From positions 1 through 23,036 of the IMG/VR virus record IMGVR_UViG_3300037070_001176: a stretch of DNA of 23,036 nt. The stretch is one strand, 5' to 3'. The notes beneath the pieces are model-generated. The model saw nothing but the letters and a program-made list of their open reading frames with translations, was not told where the DNA came from and did not search any database. Made by a program: the position numbers and the translations under genes. This stretch comes from a virus. Below are positions 1-8,621 of the stretch, piece after piece (position 1 is the first letter of the stretch; each line of letters starts with the position of its first letter).

Positions 1-881
1 CTAGAGATTATTTTCTTAACTCTCTTGTATCCAGTGTCAGATACATCTTTCATGAAAGTTACATACTGTCTCTCTTCAAACTCTTTTTCTCTCTTAGAGA
101 CTTTATCTTCTCTTTCATCTTTCTTACCGGGAGTAAAGCCTTCATCTTTCTCTACATCAAGATTCTTCCATAAGAAATAATTAATATTCTTTGCAGACTG
201 ACGAATATTCTCATCATCAGAAGCTAAAGCGGCTCTTAACATCCTCTTAAATTCAGGCTGGATAATCTCTAAATAAGTATCCTTATCCAGCTTCATCAGA
301 GAGGGAAGGAAATTACCAGAGAACTCTTTAAGAGTATCTGCACCTAAAGATTTAGTGGCCTCTAAGAAAGTTTCAGCATTACCAGACTCAATATCTTCCT
401 GAAACTTAATGAACGTCTCTGCTATCTCTTTAGATTCTCTGGCTTCATCTATAGAATGATAAACTTTTGTAAATTCCTGTTCACGGAACAAGATACCACG
501 TAATTCAGGAATCTTCTTATAAATCTCTTTATAGTCTTTCTTTAGCTTCTGATGCACTGACGTTTCATCATCATCATCATCTAAGTCTAGACCATCTTCT
601 TCATCTTCTGTTTCTTTTTCTTTGTCATCTTCCTTATCATCTTCATTCTCATCTTCATCTAAATCTTCTACAGATTCTTCTTCCTCTTCATCTTTCTTAT
701 CATCTTCACTTTCATCGTTATCTTTATCATCATCCTTAGAATCATCTTTCTCAGAGTCATCCCCAGAATCAAGAATCTCAGCATCAGTCTTAGATGCATC
801 TCCTACAGATGAAGTGTCATAGTAACGATCGTAGATAGAATCTAACTTGCCGATCCAGTTAAAAACATGAAACTTAAACAT
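1..881 (-). CDS. Acidic scaffold-like head protein, 3' end cut by window edge
   Basis: The frame stays open from an ATG at 881 to the left edge, giving 293 residues and no stop. An AAAGGA Shine-Dalgarno precedes the ATG, which overlaps the portal stop by 8 bp. Residues about 35-107 are almost entirely Asp, Glu, Lys and Ser. A charged, probably helical part follows, ending in the Lys/Glu-rich stretch KDEREDKVSKREKEFEER. A highly acidic, helix-rich protein encoded just after the portal fits a scaffolding protein, or a head protease-scaffold fusion, but I see no protease motif in the visible part. The role rests on position and composition rather than a recognised family. The serine-rich reading on the other strand at 622-822 is a shadow of the acidic tract. 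Confidence 0.8.
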   Translation of the reverse strand, partial: MFKFHVFNWIGKLDSIYDRYYDTSSVGDASKTDAEILDSGDDSEKDDSKDDDKDNDESEDDKKDEEEEESVEDLDEDENEDDKEDDKEKETEDEEDGLDLDDDDDETSVHQKLKKDYKEIYKKIPELRGILFREQEFTKVYHSIDEARESKEIAETFIKFQEDIESGNAETFLEATKSLGADTLKEFSGNFLPSLMKLDKDTYLEIIQPEFKRMLRAALASDDENIRQSAKNINYFLWKNLDVEKDEGFTPGKKDEREDKVSKREKEFEERQYVTFMKDVSDTGYKRVKKIIS

Positions 882-3150
882 TTTCCTTTACCTGTTCCTT
901 CTTAGCTCCAGGAGCTGAACCTGATTCAGGATTATTTTCCATTTCCTGAGCAGCCTTTTGAGCCATACTATCCATATGCATTTGAAGATGCTGCATACAA
1001 GCACCAAATCCTTCTTCACTTAGGCTTTCACCTAACGGGCCCTCTAAGATAAACTGTAACACCTCAATATGAACTTGTTCATTATCAACTAATGGATTAA
1101 TTGGAACTGGCATTCCCTGAGATAACTGCTGGAATTCTTTATACTGTTTAATGCGCGCCTCTTCACCAGGAACATAAATATCACTTAAACCGATAGCATT
1201 CTTCATCATGCCTGCATTATTAGGGTGGGTAAGAACTGCTAATATCTCAGGAACACCAGCCTGCAATAACTGGAATATAGCATCCTTCTTCTGTGACCAA
1301 GATTGAGGCAACTGTTCTGATGCTTCTGGTTCTACGCGGCCGACTTTACCATTTAATGAAGATTTACGTATCCAGACATTGACAAAATTACCATTGCCTT
1401 CTTGTTTCGTAAATCTTTCATCTTTATCTAACTCTTTAATAATATTAGCATATTCTACGGCGGACTTACTTTGAACCTGAGTCCAAAACTCACATACAAT
1501 CTTCCAGGTAGTTCCAAGGCGCTGTAATGCCATTGCCTTAGACTGAGTATATTCAGTAGCGGTATTAGACCCGCCAGTTTGCAATCCACCATATATAGAA
1601 GGGAATGCGCTAGATACTAATTGCGCATCCTGGTCCATGCTTTGTTTAAGTGGACTAATTTCCTGTGATAAAATTGCAGTCTTAGTAGTATAAAATGCAT
1701 CAGCAATTGATTTTCCAGCTCTAGGCTTAACTGGCGTAACCATTCCAGGCTTAGCTTGACCTTGACCGTATGTCTGAAAGTCAAGAACTTGAGAGTCTAC
1801 AAATGTCTCAGGAATACCATATTCAGCAGTCTGAATTTCAATTTCAACTAACTGTGCTCTAATATCCTGAACAGTAGCTAAGTTCTCACCTAATGGCCTA
1901 GCATATATAAAAGAACCCATAGGATTCTTAGATATAGACCAATGCTCATCCATATTCTCAGATTGAGCAACCATCGGAACATCATTTACAAAGATGCAAT
2001 AACAGCCATCAGGATACTTCTTTAATAGTTGTTCAACAATAACAGCCGAACTGTTACCTAACTGATAATATTGCCAAGGACGTAACCATAAACATGCAAC
2101 ATTAGCTGCATTGTCTGGCTGTTCACCTAAATACTGAATAGGTAATTTAGAGAATGACTCGAAAGAATTATCATACTTAGCTTCTATATCAATTCCACCT
2201 TCAACATCTTTAAAGATAGAACGCAACATCGCGGCCGACTGTGCAAATTCTAATAAAAGATAACCACAATTAGCTTGATCTTTAGCATAAGCTGGCACTT
2301 TAACATTAAGGCCAGAATACATCTCTCTGCAAATAGTACCCTTAGGTGTATTATCCCATCCTACTATCTGAGGAAACTTTTCTAATGATGTAGATAATTC
2401 GGCCGGGCCAGAATAGCCACAAGTAGGGCACTGATAGATTTCTTCTTCTTTGCCTTGAATACCAGCATCTAAACCTTCACCACACTGAGGGCAATATGCT
2501 TGAAATGTAGAAATATCTTTAAATTCAATCTTATCAGTCTTGATAGTTCCGAACTTAGGGTCTGTATGATAGTAATTATATGCAAATACAGTTCCCTGAT
2601 TGAACAAAATCATCAATGCCCTGATAAAGAGCATCGTATCATCATTATGGGATGCTACTAACCCATTAATCGCGCGGTAGGCTTTAGCTGTTTCAATATC
2701 ATCAGGATTATCTGCATCGTCAGGATGATAAACAACAGCAGGAACTTGAACAGATAGCGCCGCAATTACTGCTTCTCCTAAAGGCCTATAAATATTAATT
2801 AATCTAGGAGGAACTTCTCCTGATTCTTCTAGCATTCCCCAATCAGGAATACGCCAATCTTTAGAAACTTGATCAAAAAAGATATCTAAAATGTTATTCC
2901 AGTAATGTTCTAACTTTTTCCATAAAAGTAATTGATTATCTCTAACAAATCTATCTTCTTCTCTTGCTGACTTTAATAGATCTGTTAGAGCTTTCTTTAT
3001 CTCTTCACTAAATTCAATTGGATCTTCTTCATTAACTTCACTATCAGCAGAAACTGAATCAGAAGCAGACTCATCCTCAACTAATGGAACTTCTTCTGGA
3101 AGCTCTACATCAGGAGTAAATTCATCTACTTCTGAACTTGGAGGATACAT
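874..3150 (-). CDS. Portal protein with inserted zinc ribbon
   Basis: This 758-residue protein would form the dodecameric ring at the capsid vertex through which DNA enters and leaves. Evidence is its place two short genes after the large terminase, its length, and portal-like stretches: PPRLINIYRPLGEAVIAAL near residues 114-131, and a later segment with FPSIYGG and SNTATEYTQSKAMALQRL, as in podovirus-type portals. Residues 1-50 and the tail are acidic or low complexity. A zinc ribbon is inserted at C220/C223 and C241/C244 (CPQC and CPTC). An AAGGA Shine-Dalgarno lies 8 bases before the ATG. The gene begins immediately after the stop of the 45-residue gene. The portal call is confident. The zinc ribbon is read directly, but its role is unknown. 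Confidence 0.88.
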   Translation of the reverse strand: MYPPSSEVDEFTPDVELPEEVPLVEDESASDSVSADSEVNEEDPIEFSEEIKKALTDLLKSAREEDRFVRDNQLLLWKKLEHYWNNILDIFFDQVSKDWRIPDWGMLEESGEVPPRLINIYRPLGEAVIAALSVQVPAVVYHPDDADNPDDIETAKAYRAINGLVASHNDDTMLFIRALMILFNQGTVFAYNYYHTDPKFGTIKTDKIEFKDISTFQAYCPQCGEGLDAGIQGKEEEIYQCPTCGYSGPAELSTSLEKFPQIVGWDNTPKGTICREMYSGLNVKVPAYAKDQANCGYLLLEFAQSAAMLRSIFKDVEGGIDIEAKYDNSFESFSKLPIQYLGEQPDNAANVACLWLRPWQYYQLGNSSAVIVEQLLKKYPDGCYCIFVNDVPMVAQSENMDEHWSISKNPMGSFIYARPLGENLATVQDIRAQLVEIEIQTAEYGIPETFVDSQVLDFQTYGQGQAKPGMVTPVKPRAGKSIADAFYTTKTAILSQEISPLKQSMDQDAQLVSSAFPSIYGGLQTGGSNTATEYTQSKAMALQRLGTTWKIVCEFWTQVQSKSAVEYANIIKELDKDERFTKQEGNGNFVNVWIRKSSLNGKVGRVEPEASEQLPQSWSQKKDAIFQLLQAGVPEILAVLTHPNNAGMMKNAIGLSDIYVPGEEARIKQYKEFQQLSQGMPVPINPLVDNEQVHIEVLQFILEGPLGESLSEEGFGACMQHLQMHMDSMAQKAAQEMENNPESGSAPGAKKEQVKENV

Positions 3151-3288
3151 CTATTTATCCTTACTCAAACTTTTGAGAAATCTAGTTTTCTTTACGTCTT
3201 TTTTCTCTAAATCAGAAAGATTACCAAAGCCTTTAATATCTTTAAAAGCTTGAATAAATCCTGGCTTTTCCTTAGATTGCTTTTTCAT
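3151..3288 (-). CDS. 45-residue basic protein between TerL block and portal
   Basis: ATG at 3288, TAG at 3151-3153, 45 residues beginning MKKQSKEKPGFIQAF and ending LKSLSKDK. It overlaps the end of the upstream small gene by 17 bases and stops one base before the portal ATG, so it fills an otherwise empty gap in a tightly packed operon. This packing is the main support. It is Lys-rich with one predicted amphipathic stretch and no recognisable domain. The Shine-Dalgarno is weak (AAAG). I do not recognise it. Confidence 0.6.
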   Translation of the reverse strand: MKKQSKEKPGFIQAFKDIKGFGNLSDLEKKDVKKTRFLKSLSKDK

Positions 3289-3571
3289 TATCTTTAATCT
3301 TTTGCAATCTGTCTGCATGCTCTTGCATTGATCTCTGAACTAACCTAACTCTTTGCTGTGCCCAAGACTTAGATGGCCGCGATTCTTTTATTTCATTGAC
3401 ATCCGTATCATCTAAATGCTGATTCTGGCCGGTTATAGTCTTGATTAATTCATTAACTCTTTCTCTTTCAATGTCTAGCTGCTCTTCCAAAACGCGACAT
3501 TGACGACATTGAACCGAATCTTCTACCTTGCTTACGAATACTGAAATCTTTCCTTTCAAGAGCTTCAGCAT
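3272..3571 (-). CDS. Small CxxC coiled protein after large terminase
   Basis: The part beyond the terminase stop (below 3468) is clearly coding. It reads CRQCRVLEEQLDIERERVN, then a polar linker, then a Lys/Arg/Glu-rich helical end. Small phage proteins made of a CxxC pair followed by a coiled helix often sit next to terminase or portal genes; their function is unknown. The ATG at 3571 (99 residues) overlaps the terminase end by about 100 bases in another frame. A longer reading from 3736 exists, but it only mirrors terminase codons. No start has a good Shine-Dalgarno, so the N-terminus is uncertain; the C-terminal 65-70 residues are secure. Confidence 0.6.
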   Translation of the reverse strand: MLKLLKGKISVFVSKVEDSVQCRQCRVLEEQLDIERERVNELIKTITGQNQHLDDTDVNEIKESRPSKSWAQQRVRLVQRSMQEHADRLQKIKDNEKAI

Positions 3572-5210
3572 GTTCACAAGCACGATAGAAAGCCGTTTGA
3601 TCATTTGTTTGCTCAAGTACTTTAGCCGCCATACCAATCTTTTGAAGCTTTGCTTGTTCATTAGTGGCTTCACCAAAATAATCACGGAGACGATAAAGAC
3701 CAATTCTAAGGCAGTCATACGGATCATCTCCGTCAAATTCTTTTACATCTTCTTTTTTGACTTCATCATAAACACAAGCAGGAATGCATTCAATAAGAAG
3801 ATCAAGTGCAGTATTGCACTCTGAGATATTTTCATAATCTTTAGCGAATATTTGTAATTTAGGAAGATTATATTCTGGTTCTTCAGGAGCAAAATACTTT
3901 ACATACTCTTCTAATGCTTTAGAACCATGCATTCTTTCTATCTTACTAGCTAAATTCGTATCATAGTCACCGATGATCTGTTTAATAGATGGTAAAGGTT
4001 TCCACCTTAGATACTCATGAACTAACTGCTTACCGCCTACTCGGTTCCTATCCCCTAATGTTAAAGAGCAATTAAAGCCGCTTTCACTTAAAGCTTCTGC
4101 TATCTGTTCATAGATAGTCTGATCTTGACCTCTATCTTGATTAGCAGAGAAACAAATTCCAATATCTCGAACTTGCTCTTTATAATCAGTTAACTGAGCC
4201 ATATCGCGCGCCCACTGTCTAATCTTAACCTTCTTCACTGCATAACAACGATAAATGAAAACTCTACCTTCTGGTGATATTGCCCACCATATGATGAAAG
4301 TATAAGCCTTCATTCCCCAATCTATAGAAATGAGCCGCGGCCACCATGAAGGAATCTTAAAAGACTCTACTACATGTCTAGCATTATCCGGCTCACTTAA
4401 ATCAGGTCTAGTAGGATTGATAAGTGGCTCTAATCTAAATTCTTCAAATACCTGACCTTCAAATGTATACCAATCCCCCAGAATCATTGCCCTACGTTCA
4501 GCTTCTGAGGTTATTTCATTCAGCCGTTTGAAATACTTAGGATTCTCTTCTCTAGCATGAGGATTATCCTCTGCTGTAGCTGGTATGAATATCCTTTTAG
4601 AACCAGTCCTCTTATCATGAATAATCTTACCACCGGTCTTACAAGGATCTATGAATCTCTTACGGAAATATACGTGCCCAACATTTCCTGGATTTGATCC
4701 CCACCTAGTAAATGAAGGTAATCCTGAACCCACTGGAGCACGATTACGTCTGATGGTAATATACTCATACTGGAATCCAGTAAAAGATGTTGCTTCGTCC
4801 CATCTAATAAGTGGAAACTGACCGGTATCATATTTCTTGACATCTTTCTCATCTTTAAGATGTCCAAAAGTGTCCATCGCACCATTAGGCCATTCCCATC
4901 TATGTCGGCCTATATTATAAGTAGCTCCAGTTGAAGGATAATACTCCTGAGAGCGCGGTATAATCTCCTGCTCTAATTCCGGGAATGTTCGTCTAAGGAA
5001 TAAACCTTTAAATCTAGGATTTTCATGGAACTGATAAATCAGTGGCATTAGCATTAGCACATCTGATTTGCCAGCCATTAATGCCCCGCCATAACCTGCC
5101 TCATCTACATCAAAAGGAACAGCAAGGAACCTCTCCTGTTTAAGAGTAGGTTTCCAAGTCTTGCTCTGTTCTTCTACTACAGATTCTAGCGGGCTATTGA
5201 CGGTTATCAT
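3468..5210 (-). CDS. terL: Terminase large subunit
   Basis: This 580-residue packaging motor pumps DNA into the prohead and cuts concatemers. The N-terminal ATPase shows a variant P-loop GGALMAGKS (41-49), LRRTFPEL (72-79), Walker B LIRWDEA (134-140) and a coupling motif RWGSNPG (169-175). SEAERRAMILGDW (235-247) is the usual junction before the nuclease domain. The RNase H-like nuclease shows acidic residues at IDWG (D297) and DGDDPYDCLR (493-502). The ATG abuts the stop of the upstream membrane gene (TAGATG). The small-terminase candidate lies four genes upstream rather than adjacent. Function is secure. Confidence 0.95.
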   Translation of the reverse strand: MITVNSPLESVVEEQSKTWKPTLKQERFLAVPFDVDEAGYGGALMAGKSDVLMLMPLIYQFHENPRFKGLFLRRTFPELEQEIIPRSQEYYPSTGATYNIGRHRWEWPNGAMDTFGHLKDEKDVKKYDTGQFPLIRWDEATSFTGFQYEYITIRRNRAPVGSGLPSFTRWGSNPGNVGHVYFRKRFIDPCKTGGKIIHDKRTGSKRIFIPATAEDNPHAREENPKYFKRLNEITSEAERRAMILGDWYTFEGQVFEEFRLEPLINPTRPDLSEPDNARHVVESFKIPSWWPRLISIDWGMKAYTFIIWWAISPEGRVFIYRCYAVKKVKIRQWARDMAQLTDYKEQVRDIGICFSANQDRGQDQTIYEQIAEALSESGFNCSLTLGDRNRVGGKQLVHEYLRWKPLPSIKQIIGDYDTNLASKIERMHGSKALEEYVKYFAPEEPEYNLPKLQIFAKDYENISECNTALDLLIECIPACVYDEVKKEDVKEFDGDDPYDCLRIGLYRLRDYFGEATNEQAKLQKIGMAAKVLEQTNDQTAFYRACEHAEALERKDFSIRKQGRRFGSMSSMSRFGRAARH

Positions 5211-5531
5211 CTACTTCTTAGAAGGATCAATAATATTGACACTAGAGCCAATAGTCAGATTCTTAACTATTTCTTGCATAGTATGTAATGATTCAGTATC
5301 CACTATAGCTTTCTTTTCCATAGCTTCAATCTTAACCATTAATCTAGATAAATTGCCATTGGTAGAAGTATGAATTTCTTCTAATTTAGATGCATTTACA
5401 GCTTGATTAGTATCACGTTTTGTAGATGCAATATCTAACTTAGTAGACACTTTAAATGCAGATATAATACTAGTAATAGCTACACTCATAGCTCCTATAA
5501 TTAGGACTATATCTGTTGCACTAAAATTCAT
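5211..5531 (-). CDS. Holin-like small membrane protein, copy 2
   Basis: 106 residues: one hydrophobic segment at the N-terminus (IVLIIGAMSVAITSIISAF, about 8-26), then a long coiled-coil region and a polar tail. A motif KLEEIHTSTNGNLSRL follows the membrane part. The neighbouring gene has the matching KLDRIEGQTNGTLNRL, so the two are paralogues. Small phage membrane proteins with a similar stretch after the membrane helix are often annotated as putative holins. The ATG overlaps the previous stop as ATGA, implying translational coupling. A lysis role is inferred. No endolysin is visible in the window. Confidence 0.75.
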   Translation of the reverse strand: MNFSATDIVLIIGAMSVAITSIISAFKVSTKLDIASTKRDTNQAVNASKLEEIHTSTNGNLSRLMVKIEAMEKKAIVDTESLHTMQEIVKNLTIGSSVNIIDPSKK

Positions 5532-5833
5532 TTAGTACTTCCACCATTACCGTTTTTCTTAGGCTTAGACTTTCTACTACTAACTCTATTCCTTCTATCA
5601 CCAGCTAAACGACTATTAGCTATATCTAATCTATGATTTTCAGCTTTTAGAGCTTCATTTTCAGTCTTTAACCTATTAAGCGTCCCATTAGTCTGACCTT
5701 CAATTCTATCTAATTTTTGGCCTGCAACTGCTTCTTTCCTGGAAGCTCTAATTGCAGTAATAATAGAAACTGTGGCCGCCGTTACAGCTGATATTAGAGT
5801 TAGAATTGATGCTAAATTACCATTAAGGTCCAT
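5528..5833 (-). CDS. Holin-like small membrane protein, copy 1
   Basis: 101 residues: N-terminal membrane segment ASILTLISAVTAATVSIITA (8-27), the motif KLDRIEGQTNGTLNRL, a Leu/Ala/Glu-rich coiled coil (TENEALKAENHRLDIANSRL), and a strongly basic C-terminus rich in Lys, Arg and Ser. The membrane segment, the shared motif and the coiled coil make it a paralogue of the next gene. It could be a holin, one half of a holin/antiholin pair, or a spanin-like helper; the sequence does not decide. It starts shortly after the propeller-like gene ends and overlaps its paralogue by 4 bases. Confidence 0.75.
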   Translation of the reverse strand: MDLNGNLASILTLISAVTAATVSIITAIRASRKEAVAGQKLDRIEGQTNGTLNRLKTENEALKAENHRLDIANSRLAGDRRNRVSSRKSKPKKNGNGGSTK

Positions 5834-5835
5834 TT

Positions 5836-7311
5836 TTAACCTATGGGTGCATTCTGTTCGTGCTTAATCATATCTTCTAACAACCAAGCATCTTCACCTG
5901 GAGGTAAACCAGACCCATAACGTCTACATGTTTGAAACGCTGCCCATGAATAATCAGGATCTCTATTCTGTCTGTCCTGAAATGCTTTAACAACTTGTGG
6001 AAATTCATTATCCATCCAATCTCCTAAATCCTTAGGACCTACATAATTAGAAGGATATGTAATTGGATGCACATTAGGGGGAAGATCAGGATTAGGATCA
6101 GTACCTCCACCGCCATTACCAGAATCATCAATAGGTTCAGCAGGTGCCCAATAACCATTTTCGCCGGCACTAAATGCTCCATAATTTTCCCATGAAGCTA
6201 ATCTATCTGATCCTGGTGGAATAGGTTCATCATCTCCATCCCATCCATTAATAGCATCAATAATTTCAAATCGGTTATCATCCAGAAGATAAGTTAGGCC
6301 ATCAGTATTCTTATTACTTCCATCAGAATTGCGCGCCTTCCTTCCCCAAGGATAATTTTGCCCTTCTGGATTTTCTTCATCACAGAAATAATCTAAAATC
6401 TTAGCGCGCTCTTCTTCGTGAGAAGTATCAATCTCAGGATGTTCGCGCATGATACGCTTAACAGTTTCAATTCTATTCGGTGCATAAAACATAGGTGGCT
6501 CCACTGGAGGTTCAATTGGTGGTTCTATAGGAGGTTCAACTGGATTAGCTAAAGTCAAATCAACTCTTGGTAAATTAATATCAATTTCAATATTAGTAGG
6601 ATTGCCATTGCCATCAGAGCAAGCTACTAATATCTTACCATTAACGAATAAAGCATCCGGACTCCAACATGGGCTATTGAAATGATATCCAAATTTCTCA
6701 CCCCAAGGATGAGCATTCATTGTATCGTCATGTAGACGAGAAATGATCCAAGGAAACTGTCCATCTACATCTACTAAGATAGCTTCTTCCCATTTGACTA
6801 ATGATAACTTAGCTACAGGCCCACCTGCTAGCTTACCATAAATATCTCTACCACCTCCATTAGCAACAGACCAACAAACTGCATTCTTGCATGAAGATGT
6901 ATTGAATACTAATCCTGAACCAACTTTAGTAGCATTGACAATAACATCAACATTATCTTGAAAGTATGGCGTGGCATAAGTAATTACATTCCCATCTTTA
7001 GAAATGGACGGCGCCGTTCCTTCAATTATCTTATTTCCGTTGATGTAAATATCAGGATTAGAGAATCCAATAACTTTACGATTACCAGCACATAAGAGAT
7101 TGTATTTAACTGACGATACTTTAACTAACCCAGTACCATCCTTATCAATCATCCAAAGATAATCATTCTGGCCAATGAAGATAATAGTATTATCATCATA
7201 CCAACCAGGATATGTACCAGGCGATGCGATCTGGCTACCATTAAACCAGATAGAGCCGGCACCCGATACAATTTCACCTAAAGAATTAATCTTTGGAAAC
7301 CAACCATTCAT
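5836..7311 (-). CDS. Propeller-like two-domain protein, possible adsorption protein
   Basis: 491 residues. Residues about 1-245 consist of short repeated beta-strand units with WY/WM/WS dipeptides and phrases such as ISKDGNVITYATP and CWSPDALFVNGKILV, like TolB or WD-type propellers. A proline linker, EPPIEPPIEPPVEPP, separates a C-terminal domain starting near RIETVKRIMREHPEID. That domain contains an acidic NGWDGDDEPIPPGSD stretch, a Gly/Pro linker and a Trp-rich end. GGAGG lies 7 bases before the ATG, inside the end of the preceding gene. Between the fibre-like and holin-like genes, an adsorption or receptor-binding accessory role is plausible, but I do not recognise the family. No signal peptide is seen. 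Confidence 0.8.
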   Translation of the reverse strand: MNGWFPKINSLGEIVSGAGSIWFNGSQIASPGTYPGWYDDNTIIFIGQNDYLWMIDKDGTGLVKVSSVKYNLLCAGNRKVIGFSNPDIYINGNKIIEGTAPSISKDGNVITYATPYFQDNVDVIVNATKVGSGLVFNTSSCKNAVCWSVANGGGRDIYGKLAGGPVAKLSLVKWEEAILVDVDGQFPWIISRLHDDTMNAHPWGEKFGYHFNSPCWSPDALFVNGKILVACSDGNGNPTNIEIDINLPRVDLTLANPVEPPIEPPIEPPVEPPMFYAPNRIETVKRIMREHPEIDTSHEEERAKILDYFCDEENPEGQNYPWGRKARNSDGSNKNTDGLTYLLDDNRFEIIDAINGWDGDDEPIPPGSDRLASWENYGAFSAGENGYWAPAEPIDDSGNGGGGTDPNPDLPPNVHPITYPSNYVGPKDLGDWMDNEFPQVVKAFQDRQNRDPDYSWAAFQTCRRYGSGLPPGEDAWLLEDMIKHEQNAPIG

Positions 7312-7313
7312 AT

Positions 7314-8612
7314 TTAACCTCCAATTGATTTACAAAGATAAGTATCAGATGCAGTGAAATCTTCAGTCAACCCAGTAACCCTATCATATGAAGTTAACAC
7401 TACAGCAGTAGTAGAAGTTGCTCTTCCTATAACATAATTAGTAGCTTGTGCGGCATCTGATGTATTATTATCACAAGAAACAGACCAAAAATGAGCTGCT
7501 GCTGGCATTGTAAGAGTAAATGATTTAACACCAGTGCAGCTAGTTCCTATTGTTACTAGAAATGAAGCCGTACCATTATTCCAAGTAACGGCGGGAGTAG
7601 TACATCCACCAGAAGCTATAGTTGGTGCTGTAACACTTATCGTTAAAACTGTATTTAATCTGTATGCCTGATTAGCCGAGACTCCATTTTCATCTACCCT
7701 AAAACGTTCAGCTGGGCCACAACCACTAGCTTCTGTAGCTGTTAAGAAATTAATATAACCACTAATATTAGTAGTAGTAACTGTATTAGCAAATAATCCT
7801 ATATTGGCAATAGGGCACCTTGAGGTTCCATTAAATGCTTCAGCTTCAAGAAATGTAATTAAGTCTCCAGCATTTACAATAGTAGGAATAGCAAATGTAC
7901 CTCTTGCGCGCACCGATCTAAGATATAATCCTGGAAAATGAGCAGTTACATTATTAGCTACTACACCTATAATACTACCAGAAGTAGTAGTGCCGCTCAT
8001 CATTACCTGAACACCATTAGGACTCATTGCGCTTAACGGTGAACCATTTCCGTCCGAAATATGTAATGATCTTAGTGGATTAGTAGTACCAATCCCTACT
8101 TTGCCAACAGTAGAAAACTTAGCTGTAGCCCCACCTGATGTTTCAGTTCCATTCTGTAGAATATTAGCTGATGTAGTAATATCTCCAGAAATGATGCCAC
8201 CATTGAAAAGAGAGGCATTAGAAGTAGGCTGGGCCTTAGCTATTAACGTGACAGTAGTGTTGAATGTCCCAGTCTTAGCAGTAATCTGTGCTCTAATAAA
8301 TTTGATAGCTGTAATGACAGTTCTGATTTCACCGGCGGTAGATGTTGATGTATCAATAGTATTATAAGTACTATTGTCCATTGACCCTTGCAGTAGAACT
8401 GTGATAGCTGTAGGAGTAGATGAATAGATAGTCTGCCAGGTAACTACGGCCGCCGGATTTCCTGGTAATGCATAAGCAGTACCTGCCGTAGTAGCACCAG
8501 AAGATGATGCTGTAAAGGAATCCTGTGCAAATCCAAATGAAAGAGTAGACTGAGCTTGTATATTTGAGGATAAAGAGAGAATTAATAGGAGTCCCAATAA
8601 AATCTTTTTCAT
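7314..8612 (-). CDS. Fibre-like protein with secretion signal
   Basis: 432 residues, rich in Thr, Ser, Ala and Gly with little Lys, as in trimeric beta-structured fibres. The start MKKILLGLLLILSLSSNIQAQ is a classic Sec signal peptide with a likely cleavage after AQA or AQ. Mid-protein it has VGIGTTNPLRSLHI (about residues 173-186), a motif common just ahead of or inside phage tail-fibre and spike regions. The C-terminal part is Thr/Ala-rich with CTTP, SCTG, SCDN and YLCK cysteines. A strong GAGGGGAG Shine-Dalgarno lies before the ATG. A signal peptide on a phage structural protein is odd, because virion proteins are normally assembled in the cytoplasm. It may instead be an exported surface protein. 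Confidence 0.8.
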   Translation of the reverse strand: MKKILLGLLLILSLSSNIQAQSTLSFGFAQDSFTASSSGATTAGTAYALPGNPAAVVTWQTIYSSTPTAITVLLQGSMDNSTYNTIDTSTSTAGEIRTVITAIKFIRAQITAKTGTFNTTVTLIAKAQPTSNASLFNGGIISGDITTSANILQNGTETSGGATAKFSTVGKVGIGTTNPLRSLHISDGNGSPLSAMSPNGVQVMMSGTTTSGSIIGVVANNVTAHFPGLYLRSVRARGTFAIPTIVNAGDLITFLEAEAFNGTSRCPIANIGLFANTVTTTNISGYINFLTATEASGCGPAERFRVDENGVSANQAYRLNTVLTISVTAPTIASGGCTTPAVTWNNGTASFLVTIGTSCTGVKSFTLTMPAAAHFWSVSCDNNTSDAAQATNYVIGRATSTTAVVLTSYDRVTGLTEDFTASDTYLCKSIGG

Positions 8613-8621
8613 ATACTCCCC

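Noticed and set aside
622-822. Serine-rich 66-codon plus-strand reading frame
   Set aside because: It is the complement of the Asp/Glu codon tract in the acidic minus-strand protein (GAT/GAA read as ATC/TTC in another frame); no ribosome site.
3572-3736. N-terminal extension of the small CxxC protein, resembling a membrane segment
   Set aside because: It lies wholly inside the terminase coding region in a different frame, and no ribosome site supports a start at 3736.
8101-8367. 88-codon plus-strand hydrophobic frame
   Set aside because: Shadow of the Thr/Ala-rich fibre gene on the other strand.
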